This document shows, one piece after another, positions 18,847 through 27,598 of a stretch of DNA of 64,000 bases. The notes beneath the pieces are model-generated. The model did no database searches, was not told where the DNA came from, and saw only the letters and a program-made list of their open reading frames with translations. The stretch is from Faecalibacterium sp. I3-3-33 (lineage in GTDB: Bacteria > Bacillota > Clostridia > Oscillospirales > Ruminococcaceae), in contig NZ_CP094469.1 in the NCBI RefSeq assembly GCF_023347295.1, forward strand, positions 1,550,001 through 1,614,000. The letters are read 5' to 3'. Numbering within the stretch: the stretch's first letter is position 1; the number at the start of each line of letters is the position of its first letter. Both the position numbers and the translations under genes were made by a program.

Positions 18847-19206
18847 ATGGATTTACAGAACATGGATCTTCAGGGCGGCAGCCTTCAGATTTCGACCGAG
18901 GTCGTGGGTAAGATCGCCCGCTGCGCCGCACTGGAAGTGGACGGCGTTGCCGAGGTATCCTGCGGCGTGCAGAACAAAAAACTGAAAAGTCTGCTGGAAT
19001 CTGCCAGCATCCAGCCGCCTGTGGTGGTGGAGATGCGGGACGGCACGGCCAACATTACTCTGCACCTGATGATGCAGTTCGGCGCACGGATCCCCTCTGT
19101 GGCTGAAAAGGTACAGGAGAACGTCAAGTCTGCCGTACAGAACATGACCAATGTGACGGTCAGTCGCGTAGATCTGGTCATTGCAGGCCTTGCCGAGGCG
19201 CAGTAA
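18847..19206 (+). CDS. Asp23/Gls24 family envelope stress protein
   Basis: A 119-residue protein from ATG 18847, 8 nt after GGAGG (18834-18838); an earlier ATG at 18832 overlaps that site and is rejected. Family motifs are GKIARCAALEVDGVAEV and a C-terminal SRVDLVIAGLA. Asp23 proteins are small, associate with the membrane through partners and respond to cell-wall stress. It is first in the nusB operon, a common clostridial order (Bacillus yqhY-nusB). Confidence 0.9.
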   Translation: MDLQNMDLQGGSLQISTEVVGKIARCAALEVDGVAEVSCGVQNKKLKSLLESASIQPPVVVEMRDGTANITLHLMMQFGARIPSVAEKVQENVKSAVQNMTNVTVSRVDLVIAGLAEAQ

Positions 19207-19241
19207 CAAATTCAGCAAAAAATCATATCAGAAACGATCCT

Positions 19242-19267
19242 CCTCCCGGTACACCCGGCGGGGAGGG
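19242..19267 (+). repeat. Imperfect hairpin between asp23 and nusB
   Basis: CCTCCCGG (19242-19249) can pair with CCGG-GGGAGG (19255-19266) with a 2-nt bulge. Only GTTTG follows, so it would be a weak attenuator between asp23 and nusB at most. Confidence 0.35.
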
Positions 19268-19289
19268 TTTGTATTGCGAAAGGAACATT

Positions 19290-19736
19290 ATGGAAAATAT
19301 TCTGCCCCGTAGAGAAGCCCGTGAAAACGCCTTTTTGCTGGCATTTTCGCAGACCTTTGGTGACATTCCTCTGGCCGAGGCATTGTCCAACCACGCCGAG
19401 AACGACGAGGAGCATCCTGTGGATGCCTTCAGCCGTCTGCTGCTGAACGCCTACTACGATCACTCCGCAGAGGTGGATGACGAGATCCGCGCCCATCTGC
19501 GCAACTGGACCATGGAGCGTCTGCCCCGCGTCAGCCTGACCGTGCTGCGTCTGGCCGTGGCCGAGATGCTGTTCGGCGGCGAGAACAAGCCCGGCGTTGC
19601 CATCAATGAGGCTGTGGAGCTGACCAAGAAGTACGGCGCGGGCGAGGACTACCAGTTCGTGAATGGCCTGTTGGGTGCTGTGGCACGCGACCATGGCCTG
19701 AGTGATGAAGCCGTCGCGGAGTCGGCTGAACAGTGA
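19290..19736 (+). CDS. nusB: Transcription antitermination factor NusB
   Basis: A 148-residue all-helical RNA-binding protein. The start at ATG 19290 follows AAAGGA. RREARENAFLLAFS at the N-terminus, WTMERLPRVSLTVLRLAVAEML, PGVAINEAVELTKKYG and FVNGLLGAVAR are the family blocks. NusB with NusE binds boxA and protects rRNA transcription from termination. Its stop overlaps the GTG start of the next gene. Confidence 0.95.
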   Translation: MENILPRREARENAFLLAFSQTFGDIPLAEALSNHAENDEEHPVDAFSRLLLNAYYDHSAEVDDEIRAHLRNWTMERLPRVSLTVLRLAVAEMLFGGENKPGVAINEAVELTKKYGAGEDYQFVNGLLGAVARDHGLSDEAVAESAEQ

Positions 19737-20674
19737 GCCGTTATACGCTCGGGGTCGATACAAGCAACTATGCAACCTCTCTGGCAGTTTTTGATACAGC
19801 CGGGGAGGTTGTTTGTGCAAAAAAGCGTTTTTTGCCGGTAAAAGCCGGGCAGCTTGGCCTGCGGCAGAGCGATGCGCTGTTCCATCACACAGCAGCTCTG
19901 CCGGAGATGCTGCAGGAGCTGGCGCAGGAATTCGACCTGACTAAAATAGATGCCGTAGGCGTTTCGCAAAAGCCGCGCCCGGTAGAGGGCAGCTATATGC
20001 CCTGTTTTCTGGCTGGTGTCAGTGCCGCGACTGCCTTTGCGGCGGCGCGGGACATTCCGCTGATCTACACCACCCATCAGCAGGGGCACGCTGCGGCAGC
20101 ACTGTATGCTGCAAAGGGCGAGGCGCTGTTCTCCCAAAAGGTACTGCTGTTCCATATCTCCGGCGGCACCACGGATCTTTTGCTGTGCGATCAGGTGCGT
20201 ACCATCACCACCCTTGGCACCAGTACCGATCTGTATGCCGGTCAGGCGGTGGATCGCGTAGGCGTACGGCTGGGCTTTGGCTTCCCCGCCGGGGCCGAGG
20301 TCTCCCGCCTTGCCGCGCAGTGCACGGAAGAAATTCGCCCCAAGTCCAGCGTAAAGGGGCTGCAATGCAGCCTTTCCGGGCTGGAAAACCAGTGCAACGC
20401 CCTGCTTGCTGCCGGTAAAGCGCCGGAATACGTCTGCAAATACTGCCTGCTTTGCGTGGCAGATACCGTTGTCCGCATGACAAAGGCTGCGCAGAAGGAA
20501 TACCCCGGTCTGCCGGTGGTCTGCGCCGGTGGTGTAATGAGCAGCGATATCATCCGCACATGGGTGCAGCAGCGTCTGCCGCAGGTCTATTTTGTGCCGG
20601 GGCAGTATTCCAGTGATAACGCCATCGGCGTGTCCATTCTTGCTGCGCGGGAGGCCGGGCTATGGCTGATGTGA
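19733..20674 (+). CDS. TsaD/Kae1-like ATPase-fold protein (peptidase M22 family paralogue)
   Basis: A 313-residue ASKHA-fold protein. It keeps the iron-binding HxxxH (THQQGHAAAALY), a nucleotide-binding HISGGTTDLLL, and SSDNAIGV near the C-terminus equivalent to the third metal ligand of TsaD. It is shorter and more divergent than true TsaD, which makes the t6A37 tRNA modification. It looks like the paralogue seen beside nusB/xseA in many clostridia, whose exact role is not known to me. It starts at GTG 19733, overlapping nusB, and overlaps xseA by 13 bases. Confidence 0.75.
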   Translation: MSRYTLGVDTSNYATSLAVFDTAGEVVCAKKRFLPVKAGQLGLRQSDALFHHTAALPEMLQELAQEFDLTKIDAVGVSQKPRPVEGSYMPCFLAGVSAATAFAAARDIPLIYTTHQQGHAAAALYAAKGEALFSQKVLLFHISGGTTDLLLCDQVRTITTLGTSTDLYAGQAVDRVGVRLGFGFPAGAEVSRLAAQCTEEIRPKSSVKGLQCSLSGLENQCNALLAAGKAPEYVCKYCLLCVADTVVRMTKAAQKEYPGLPVVCAGGVMSSDIIRTWVQQRLPQVYFVPGQYSSDNAIGVSILAAREAGLWLM

Positions 20675-21885
20675 TCTCGGTATCAGAGCTGAACCATTAT
20701 GTCAAAACACTGCTGGATGTCAACGATGGGCTGTTTGATTTGGCCTTACGCGGTGAGATCGCAAACTTTGTGCAGAACGCGCGCAGCGGACACTGCTATT
20801 TTTCTCTGCGGGATGAAGCTTGCAGCGTAAAGGCAGTGATGTTTCGCACCGATGCCCGCCGTCTGGCATTTCGCCCGGAGGAGGGAATGCGTGTCGTGGT
20901 GCGCTGCCGTGCTACCCTTTACGAGCGGGACGGTGCGTTTCAGATCTATGTGAACGAGATGTTCCCGGATGGTCTGGGCGCGGCACAGCTTGCACTGGAG
21001 CAGCTGAAAGCCCGGCTGGAAAAGGAAGGTCTGTTTGACCCCACGCACAAAAAGCCGCTGCCTGCATACCCCAAATGTATTGGTGTCGTTACCAGCAAAA
21101 CCGGGGCAGCATTGCAGGATATCCGCAACGTGATCAGCCGCCGCTGGCCATCCGTCCGGCTGCTGCTGTGCCCGGTAACGGTGCAGGGCTTTGAGGCTGC
21201 CCGGCAGATCGCTGCTGCTATCCGCACGCTGGATCAGAGTGGGCGGGTAGACGAGATCATCGTGGCCCGGGGCGGCGGCAGCAGGGAGGATCTGTGGGTG
21301 TTCAACGCCGAGGAGATTGCCCGGGCAGCATTTCGCTGCAAAACGCCGCTGATCAGCGCCATCGGGCACGAGATCGACTACACTATTCTGGACTTTGTGG
21401 CCGACCAGCGTGCACCCACGCCGTCCGCTGCCGCAGAGCTTGCAGTGCCGGATCGGGAGGAGCAGCGGCGCATTTTTGAAAATATTGAAGAAAATATTCA
21501 CAAAAATATACAAAAACGGCTCGCGTTGTGCTATAATAGTCTGGAGCAATACAACTTTTTGTTGGAGGAGAACGCGCCAGACAAAATCTTACAGCAGTAT
21601 TCAAGTCGTCTGCAACAGATGCAGCAGGCCATTCAGACGCAGCAAAAAGCGCGTATGAATGGCAAAAATATGCAGCTTCAACACGCGGCTGCACTGGTGG
21701 CATCGCTGGATCCATACCGTGTGCTGGCTCGTGGCTATGCCCTTGTGACCGATGCAAAAGGGAAGGTCTGCACCGTGGAGCAGCTGCAACCGGAGCAGAC
21801 CATCTGTGTGCGCAGCCGGCAATATCAGGCACGATGCCGTGTAGAAACGGTGGAGGAGATCAATGAGAGCACCCAAAAGCTTTGA
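20662..21885 (+). CDS. xseA: Exodeoxyribonuclease VII large subunit
   Basis: A 407-residue subunit of the single-strand-specific exonuclease VII. The N-terminal OB fold (ISVSELNHYVKTLLD; GEIANFVQNARSGHCYFSLRD) is followed by the catalytic region with VARGGGSREDLWVFN and SAIGHEIDYTILDFVADQRAPTPS cut here as the classic motif, then a long coiled coil. It overlaps both neighbours and is translated with the small subunit. Confidence 0.96.
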   Translation: MADVISVSELNHYVKTLLDVNDGLFDLALRGEIANFVQNARSGHCYFSLRDEACSVKAVMFRTDARRLAFRPEEGMRVVVRCRATLYERDGAFQIYVNEMFPDGLGAAQLALEQLKARLEKEGLFDPTHKKPLPAYPKCIGVVTSKTGAALQDIRNVISRRWPSVRLLLCPVTVQGFEAARQIAAAIRTLDQSGRVDEIIVARGGGSREDLWVFNAEEIARAAFRCKTPLISAIGHEIDYTILDFVADQRAPTPSAAAELAVPDREEQRRIFENIEENIHKNIQKRLALCYNSLEQYNFLLEENAPDKILQQYSSRLQQMQQAIQTQQKARMNGKNMQLQHAAALVASLDPYRVLARGYALVTDAKGKVCTVEQLQPEQTICVRSRQYQARCRVETVEEINESTQKL

Positions 21886-22093
21886 AGAAGGAATGGATCG
21901 GTTGAACGCGATCCTTGCACAGATGCAGCAGGAGGATACCTCGCTGGCAGATTCCGTCAAGCTGTATGCGGAAGCGGCCTCCCTGATGCAGTACTGTCAC
22001 GCAACGCTGGAAAAAACATCGCTGCAGATCGAGGAGATCAATGCAAAGATTGCCGAGACCGTAGAAGCCCCGCAGGAGCAGGAGGAAGAATAA
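21863..22093 (+). CDS. xseB: Exodeoxyribonuclease VII small subunit
   Basis: A 76-residue helical protein. FEEGMDRLNAILAQMQ near the N-terminus, then SLADSVKLYAEAASL, matches the family. It binds the coiled coil of XseA in several copies. It overlaps xseA by 23 bases and ispA by one base. Confidence 0.94.
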   Translation: MRAPKSFEEGMDRLNAILAQMQQEDTSLADSVKLYAEAASLMQYCHATLEKTSLQIEEINAKIAETVEAPQEQEEE

Positions 22094-22974
22094 TGGAATA
22101 CAAGGCGCAATATCAGGAATATCTGCTGCAGGCCACGGCTGCGCTGGATGCTGCCAGCGCCCGTTTTCTGCCCGAGGAATCAGAGGTGTGCAGAGCCGCC
22201 CGTTACAGCTTGCTGGGCGGCGGAAAGCGCATCCGCGCAATTCTGACGCTCAGCGTTTGCGATATGCTGGGCGGTGAGATGCAGGCTGCCGCACAGTTTG
22301 CTGCAGCTGTGGAGATGCTGCATTGCTACTCGCTGATCCACGATGATTTGCCCTGTATGGACAATGATGATCTGCGCCGAGGGCGTCCCTCCTGCCACAA
22401 GGCTTTCAGCGAGTCCACGGCAATGCTGGCCGGTGATGTGCTGCTGACCGAGGCTTTTGAGGTGATCGCAAACGCACCCGCTGCGCCGCAGGTCTGCGTG
22501 GCAGCCGCCCGTGCGCTGGGCGCAGGTGCAGGTAGCCGCGGCATGGTCTACGGGCAGGAGTTGGATCTGAAATATGAAGCACTGGCGGCCACCGAGGAGC
22601 AACTGCGTCTCATCCACCGAAACAAGACCGGTGCACTGATCAACGCCGCCGTTCAGATGGGCGCTGCCGCAGCCGGTGCAACGCCGCAGCAGTGCGAGAT
22701 ACTGGCCTCCTACGCATACGGGCTGGGGCTGGTGTTCCAGATCGTGGACGACGTGCTGGACGTTACCAGCACCCCGGAGCAGCTGGGCAAGCCCATCGGC
22801 AGCGACAGCGAAAACGGCAAGACCACCTTCGTCACCCTGTACGGGGCAGACGGTGCCATGGCGCTGGCGCAAAAGCTGAACGAGCAGATCTGCGATGATC
22901 TGCAACAGCATTTTGGTGAAAAGGCCGCCTTCCTGCAGCAGTTGGCACAACAGCTTCTGGTGCGCAAAAACTAA
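22093..22974 (+). CDS. ispA: Farnesyl/geranyl diphosphate synthase (polyprenyl synthetase)
   Basis: A 293-residue trans-prenyltransferase. GGGKRIR is the substrate-binding block, the first aspartate-rich motif is in DDLPCMDNDDLRRGRPSCH, and the second is VDDVLDV. Short-chain specificity (C15) is inferred from length and from its place between xseB and dxs, the usual farnesyl-synthase position in Firmicutes. The product feeds undecaprenyl and quinone-type isoprenoids. Confidence 0.93.
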   Translation: MEYKAQYQEYLLQATAALDAASARFLPEESEVCRAARYSLLGGGKRIRAILTLSVCDMLGGEMQAAAQFAAAVEMLHCYSLIHDDLPCMDNDDLRRGRPSCHKAFSESTAMLAGDVLLTEAFEVIANAPAAPQVCVAAARALGAGAGSRGMVYGQELDLKYEALAATEEQLRLIHRNKTGALINAAVQMGAAAAGATPQQCEILASYAYGLGLVFQIVDDVLDVTSTPEQLGKPIGSDSENGKTTFVTLYGADGAMALAQKLNEQICDDLQQHFGEKAAFLQQLAQQLLVRKN

Positions 22975-22992
22975 AGAAAAAGGAACACAACT

Positions 22993-23460
22993 ATGCAGTA
23001 TATTCAAAATCTTTTGTCGGTCAATCAGATCTTGACCGCGTCGCTTCTCAGCTGGTTCGTTGCGCAGGTGCTAAAGACCATCATCAACTTCATTCTGCTG
23101 GGCAAGTTCCAGTTAGAGCGGATGTGGGGCGATGGCGGTATGCCCAGCGCACACAGCGCGACCGTCTGCGCCATGGCTATCGTTACCGGGCGCAGCGCCG
23201 GGGTCGCCTCGCCGATTTTTGCGGTGGCCTGCGTTGTAGCGATCATCACCATGCACGATGCCATGGGCGTCCGGCACGAGACCGGCGAGCAGGCAAAGGT
23301 GCTGAATCAGATGATTGCCCAGTGGATCGATGTAAGCGAGAAAAACGCTCCCTTTTTGCAGAATATGCACCTGAAGGAAATGGTCGGCCACACGCCGCTG
23401 CAGGTCGTAGCAGGCGTGCTGCTCGGCTCTCTGGTAGGCTTTTTGTTCCCGGTCATGTAA
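22993..23460 (+). CDS. Divergent PAP2 family membrane protein (DUF212)
   Basis: A 155-residue polytopic protein. The block GDGGMPSAHSATVCAMA and HDAMGVRHETGEQAKVLNQM carry the histidines of the divergent PAP2 group (Bacillus YuiD). A phosphatase role on lipid or isoprenoid phosphates is plausible, given ispA and dxs on either side, but it is not established. Four membrane segments are visible. Confidence 0.88.
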   Translation: MQYIQNLLSVNQILTASLLSWFVAQVLKTIINFILLGKFQLERMWGDGGMPSAHSATVCAMAIVTGRSAGVASPIFAVACVVAIITMHDAMGVRHETGEQAKVLNQMIAQWIDVSEKNAPFLQNMHLKEMVGHTPLQVVAGVLLGSLVGFLFPVM

Positions 23461-23508
23461 AAAGCGGCAGAAACGCCCAAAGTACAAACGCATAAAGGAC
23501 GTGTGAAT

Positions 23509-25392
23509 ATGGAATCGTTGTTGCTGGACAAGATCGATCAGCCCAGCGATCTTAAAAAGCTGAACGCACAGCAGGTGGAGAAGCTTTGCGCGGAGATACG
23601 GCATTTTATGCTAGAAAACATCTCCAAGACCGGTGGGCATCTGGCCTCTAATCTTGGCACCGTAGAGCTTACCGTGGCGCTGCACCGTGTGCTGGAAACG
23701 CCCAAGGATAAGATCGTATTCGATGTAGGGCATCAGTGCTATACCCACAAACTGCTCACCGGACGCCGGAAGCAGTTTGACCATTTGCGGCAGCTGGATG
23801 GCATTTCCGGCTTCCCGAACCCCCACGAAAGTGTGCACGATGCCTTTATTGCCGGACATGGCAATACGGCGCTTTCGCTGGCCATTGGCATGGCTTGGGC
23901 AAAAAAGATCAAGCGCGAGCCCGGGCTTGTGGTGGCGGTGATCGGTGATGGTGCTTTTACCGGCGGCATGGTATACGAGGGCATGAACAACATCGGCGGG
24001 CTGGACAATCTGCTTGTGATCCTGAACGATAACAAGATGTCCATCTCTAAAAATGTTGGTGCACTGGCGCGGTATCTGACCCATCTGCGCACAACTACGG
24101 CTTATTACGATGCCAAGGATAATGTGCGCAGCTTTCTGGACGGCGTGCCGGTGATCGGCACGCCGATGAAAAAGTCGCTGATCGGCGCAAAAACGCTGGT
24201 ACGCCGTGCCATGTACCACTCCACCATGTTTGAGGATATGGGCTTTGAGTACATCGGCCCGGTGGACGGTCATAATGTGGAGGAGCTGGAGCGCACCCTG
24301 CGCTCGATCTACCAGCGGCCTGGTCCGCACTTTTTGCATGTTGTGACCAAAAAAGGTAAGGGCTATCAGCCGGCAGAGATGAACCCGGGCAACTATCACG
24401 GTGTATCTGCCTTTGACCCGGACGGAATGCCGGATCCGGAGGTTGCGCCGAAGGAGTCCTTCTCCACTGTTTTCGGCAAGCTGCTGGTGCAGGAAGGAAC
24501 GCAAAACCCGAAGCTCTGCGCAATTACCGCAGCCATGAAGTACGGCACCGGACTGCAATTTTTTGCCCACCGTCACCCGCAGCGTTTTTTTGATGTGGGC
24601 ATGGCAGAGCAGCACGCTGTCACCTTTGCGGCAGGTCTTGCCAGTCAGGGAATGCTGCCGGTGGTGTGCATCTACTCCACTTTCCTACAGCGCTCCTACG
24701 ACCAGATCATCCATGATGTCAACCTTTTAAAGGAGAATGTGGTCTTTGCCATCGACCGCGCAGGTTTTGTTCCCGCAGACGGCGAGACCCATCAGGGCAT
24801 CTACGATGCAGCCTTCCTCAGCCAGATGGGCATCCCGGTCTATGCGCCCTCTAACTACGAGGAGCTGCAATACTGGCTGCACTATTTGCTGCAGGATACG
24901 GTCTCCGGCCCGCGGGCCATCCGTTACCCCCGCGGCGGCGAGAGTGCAAAGCTAGCGCAGTATCCCTGCACAAAGCGGGAATATGATTTTTTGCGCGAGA
25001 CGCCCGGGGCAGAGGTCCTTCTGGTCAGCTATGCAGACGAGCTAGAGGATCTGCTGGACGCTGCCGAGCAATTGAACGCTACATCGCAGAATGTAGATGT
25101 CCTGAAGCTTGTAAAGCTGTACCCCTTTACAGATAAACTTATCGATACTGTGTCGAAATATAAAATTATGCTGTTTGCAGAGGAATGTGTTGCAACCGGT
25201 GGCATTGGCGAGCATCTGGCCTGTGCTCTGCAGCAAAAGGGCTGGAACGGCTGCTTTTTGCACTGTGCTGTTCACACGGCCTGTCTGCCGCACGCGACTG
25301 TTCCGCAGATCAAGCAGTGCACCGGTCTGGATGCTGCGGATCTTGCGCAGGCAGTCCGGGCTGCCCTTACGAAAGGAGAAAACGAACTGTGA
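23509..25392 (+). CDS. dxs: 1-deoxy-D-xylulose-5-phosphate synthase
   Basis: A 627-residue thiamine-diphosphate enzyme that makes DXP from pyruvate and glyceraldehyde 3-phosphate, the first step of the MEP isoprenoid pathway. AAAGGAC sits 8 nt before ATG 23509; a GTG at 23503 is too close. It has GHQCYTHKLLTGR, the ThDP motif GDGAFTGGMVYEGMNNIG (ending in NDN), and the transketolase-type FDVGMAEQHAVTFAAGLA. The stop overlaps tlyA. Confidence 0.96.
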   Translation: MESLLLDKIDQPSDLKKLNAQQVEKLCAEIRHFMLENISKTGGHLASNLGTVELTVALHRVLETPKDKIVFDVGHQCYTHKLLTGRRKQFDHLRQLDGISGFPNPHESVHDAFIAGHGNTALSLAIGMAWAKKIKREPGLVVAVIGDGAFTGGMVYEGMNNIGGLDNLLVILNDNKMSISKNVGALARYLTHLRTTTAYYDAKDNVRSFLDGVPVIGTPMKKSLIGAKTLVRRAMYHSTMFEDMGFEYIGPVDGHNVEELERTLRSIYQRPGPHFLHVVTKKGKGYQPAEMNPGNYHGVSAFDPDGMPDPEVAPKESFSTVFGKLLVQEGTQNPKLCAITAAMKYGTGLQFFAHRHPQRFFDVGMAEQHAVTFAAGLASQGMLPVVCIYSTFLQRSYDQIIHDVNLLKENVVFAIDRAGFVPADGETHQGIYDAAFLSQMGIPVYAPSNYEELQYWLHYLLQDTVSGPRAIRYPRGGESAKLAQYPCTKREYDFLRETPGAEVLLVSYADELEDLLDAAEQLNATSQNVDVLKLVKLYPFTDKLIDTVSKYKIMLFAEECVATGGIGEHLACALQQKGWNGCFLHCAVHTACLPHATVPQIKQCTGLDAADLAQAVRAALTKGENEL

Positions 25393-26192
25393 AAATTCGG
25401 TTGGATCAATATCTTGTGCAGAACGGCCTTGTGCAGAGCCGGGAGCGCGCCAAAGCTCTGATCATGGCCGGTGTGGTTTTTGTCAACCAGCAAAAGGTGG
25501 ACAAGGCCGGCGAGATGATTAAGGAGGACGCTGTGGTCGAAGTTCGCGGCCACGATATCGGCTACGTCAGCCGCGGCGGTCTAAAGCTGGAAAAGGCCAT
25601 GAAGTGTTTCCCTCTTACCCCTAACGGCAAGGTGTGCATGGACATCGGTGCGTCCACCGGTGGCTTTACCGACTGTATGCTGCAAAATGGTGCAGTGAAG
25701 GTGTATGCCGTAGACGTTGGCTACGGTCAGCTGGCATGGAGCCTGCGGACAGATGAGCGCGTGGTGAACATGGAGCGCACGAACATCCGCTATGTTACGC
25801 CGGAAGATCTGGCAGAGCCCATTGAGTTTTTCAGTGTGGATGTTTCCTTTATTTCTCTGCACCACATTTTCCCGGTGGCGCAGCGCATTACTACCCCGGA
25901 CGCCATGGGTGTCTGTCTGGTGAAGCCGCAGTTCGAAGCAGGTCGCGAGAAGGTGGGCAAAAATGGCGTGGTGCGCGACCCCGCCGTGCACCGCGAGGTG
26001 CTACACAACGCTATGTCCTATGCTGCAGAAAACGGCTTTGTGGTGCGCGGGCTGGATTACAGCCCGGTCAAGGGGCCGGAGGGCAATATCGAGTACCTGA
26101 TGTTCGTGCAAAAGAGCGCCCAGCCCGCTGTGCTGGACGATGATGCTGCCGCACAGGTGGTGGCAGCAAGCCACACCACGCTGGATTGTTAA
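25389..26192 (+). CDS. tlyA: TlyA family rRNA methyltransferase / haemolysin-like protein
   Basis: A 267-residue protein from GTG 25389, 10 nt after AAAGGAG. An N-terminal S4 RNA-binding domain (IRLDQYLVQNGLVQSRERAK) is followed by an FtsJ-like Rossmann methyltransferase with DIGASTGGFTDCMLQNG and a PQFE motif (LVKPQFEAGRE). TlyA proteins 2'-O-methylate rRNA; the exact target is not shown. Its location between dxs and nadK is a common Firmicutes order. Confidence 0.92.
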   Translation: MKIRLDQYLVQNGLVQSRERAKALIMAGVVFVNQQKVDKAGEMIKEDAVVEVRGHDIGYVSRGGLKLEKAMKCFPLTPNGKVCMDIGASTGGFTDCMLQNGAVKVYAVDVGYGQLAWSLRTDERVVNMERTNIRYVTPEDLAEPIEFFSVDVSFISLHHIFPVAQRITTPDAMGVCLVKPQFEAGREKVGKNGVVRDPAVHREVLHNAMSYAAENGFVVRGLDYSPVKGPEGNIEYLMFVQKSAQPAVLDDDAAAQVVAASHTTLDC

Positions 26193-26222
26193 GAACCAGC
26201 TGTCAGCAAAGGAGAAGCCGGT

Positions 26223-27071
26223 ATGACGATCTACATTTCGCCCAACCCGGGCAAGACCTCCGCCAGCGAGATCGCGCTGCGTGCGGCGCAGATCCTGCTG
26301 ACCCAAGGCGCAGCTGTGCTGATGTGCGATGCTCTGCGAGAAAGCAGCACGGCAGGGGTCGTTTATCTGCCGCTGGAGCAGTGTCTGGAGCGCGCTGACG
26401 TGATCCTGACTATCGGCGGGGACGGCACCATCCTGCACGAAGCGAATCTCTCGCTCCGGTACGCAAAACCCATCCTCGGCATCAATCTGGGACGCTGCGG
26501 CTTTCTGGCCACCTGCGAGATCGGCGAAATGGAAACAAAACTGGCTGCTGTGGCGCGGGGCGAGTTCCGGCTGGACAACCGGATGCTTTTATATGCCCGG
26601 GTGCTGGGTCAGGATGGCTGGGAAGGCCATGCCCTCAACGATGTAGTTGTGACCAAAGGGCGCTTGCAGCAGGCTATCGACTTTAGCATTTACTGCGATG
26701 ATATTCTGGTAGAGCACTACCGGGGCGATGGCGTTATTGTGGCGACGCCCACCGGCTCTACGGCCTACTCGCTGGCAGCCGGCGGCCCGATCCTTGATTC
26801 GCAGACCAAGGGTGTTGTGGTGACCCCCATCTGCCCCCACAGTCTGGCCAGCCCGGCCATGGTATTTGCGCAGGAGCGCAAGCTGAACGTCTGTGTGGGG
26901 CAGGTAGCAGACGATGAAGTGTTTATCAGCTGTGATGGCGGTATTGGCTACCCCCTCAAGGCGGGTGCTACCGCAGAGATCCGTCTGTCCGATCAGAACG
27001 TCAAGCTTATCACCTTTGGGCGGGCAGACCAGTTTCAGGCCATTGACCAGAAACTGCGTAAAAGACAATAA
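26223..27071 (+). CDS. nadK: NAD kinase
   Basis: A 282-residue kinase that makes NADP from NAD. TIGGDGTILHEA holds the GGDG motif, NDVVVTKG the NE/D motif equivalent, and ATPTGSTAYSLAAGGP the substrate loop. It lies in the usual tlyA-nadK-argR-recN string, preceded by AAAGGAG. Confidence 0.95.
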   Translation: MTIYISPNPGKTSASEIALRAAQILLTQGAAVLMCDALRESSTAGVVYLPLEQCLERADVILTIGGDGTILHEANLSLRYAKPILGINLGRCGFLATCEIGEMETKLAAVARGEFRLDNRMLLYARVLGQDGWEGHALNDVVVTKGRLQQAIDFSIYCDDILVEHYRGDGVIVATPTGSTAYSLAAGGPILDSQTKGVVVTPICPHSLASPAMVFAQERKLNVCVGQVADDEVFISCDGGIGYPLKAGATAEIRLSDQNVKLITFGRADQFQAIDQKLRKRQ

Positions 27072-27091
27072 CACGGGAGGCGATTTTTAAG

Positions 27092-27580
27092 ATGGCACGC
27101 AGCCGCAAAGAAGATACAAAAACAAAAGCGGAACGCTTGCAGACGATCCTGCGTCTTGTGCAGGAGCATCCCATCAGCCGGCAGGAGGTGCTGCTGGAGC
27201 ACCTACGGAACGAAGGCTTTGAGGTAACGCAGGCCACCGTTTCCCGCGATATCCGCGAGCTGTGCCTTGTAAAGGCAGCTACCACCGAGGGTTACCGCTA
27301 TGTTTCCAGCCGGAACGAAAGCTTCAACCCCAAGACCCAAGGGCGTTTTGAGACCATCTTCCACGAGTCTGTTCTGGGGGTGGATTACGCCGGGCATGTT
27401 GTGCTGGTAAAATGCTATTCCGGCATGGCCAATGCCGCCTGCGAGGTTTTTGACGCTTTACAGTGGAAAAATGTTGTCGGCACCCTTTCCGGTGATGATA
27501 CCTTTTTAATTGTTGCGCGCTCGGAGCGCGATGCCAAGACCATTTGTTCGGAGCTGACCCGTTATGTGGGGCAGAGATGA
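27092..27580 (+). CDS. argR: Arginine repressor ArgR
   Basis: A 162-residue winged-helix repressor and activator. The DNA-binding helix has TQATVSRDIRELCLVKA. The C-terminal arginine-binding, hexamerising domain has GTLSGDDTFLIVAR with the Asp pair. No arginine genes are in the window; the position before recN is the conserved Firmicutes arrangement (ahrC-recN). Confidence 0.94.
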   Translation: MARSRKEDTKTKAERLQTILRLVQEHPISRQEVLLEHLRNEGFEVTQATVSRDIRELCLVKAATTEGYRYVSSRNESFNPKTQGRFETIFHESVLGVDYAGHVVLVKCYSGMANAACEVFDALQWKNVVGTLSGDDTFLIVARSERDAKTICSELTRYVGQR

Positions 27581-27598
27581 CGGTAGGAGAACGAAGCC

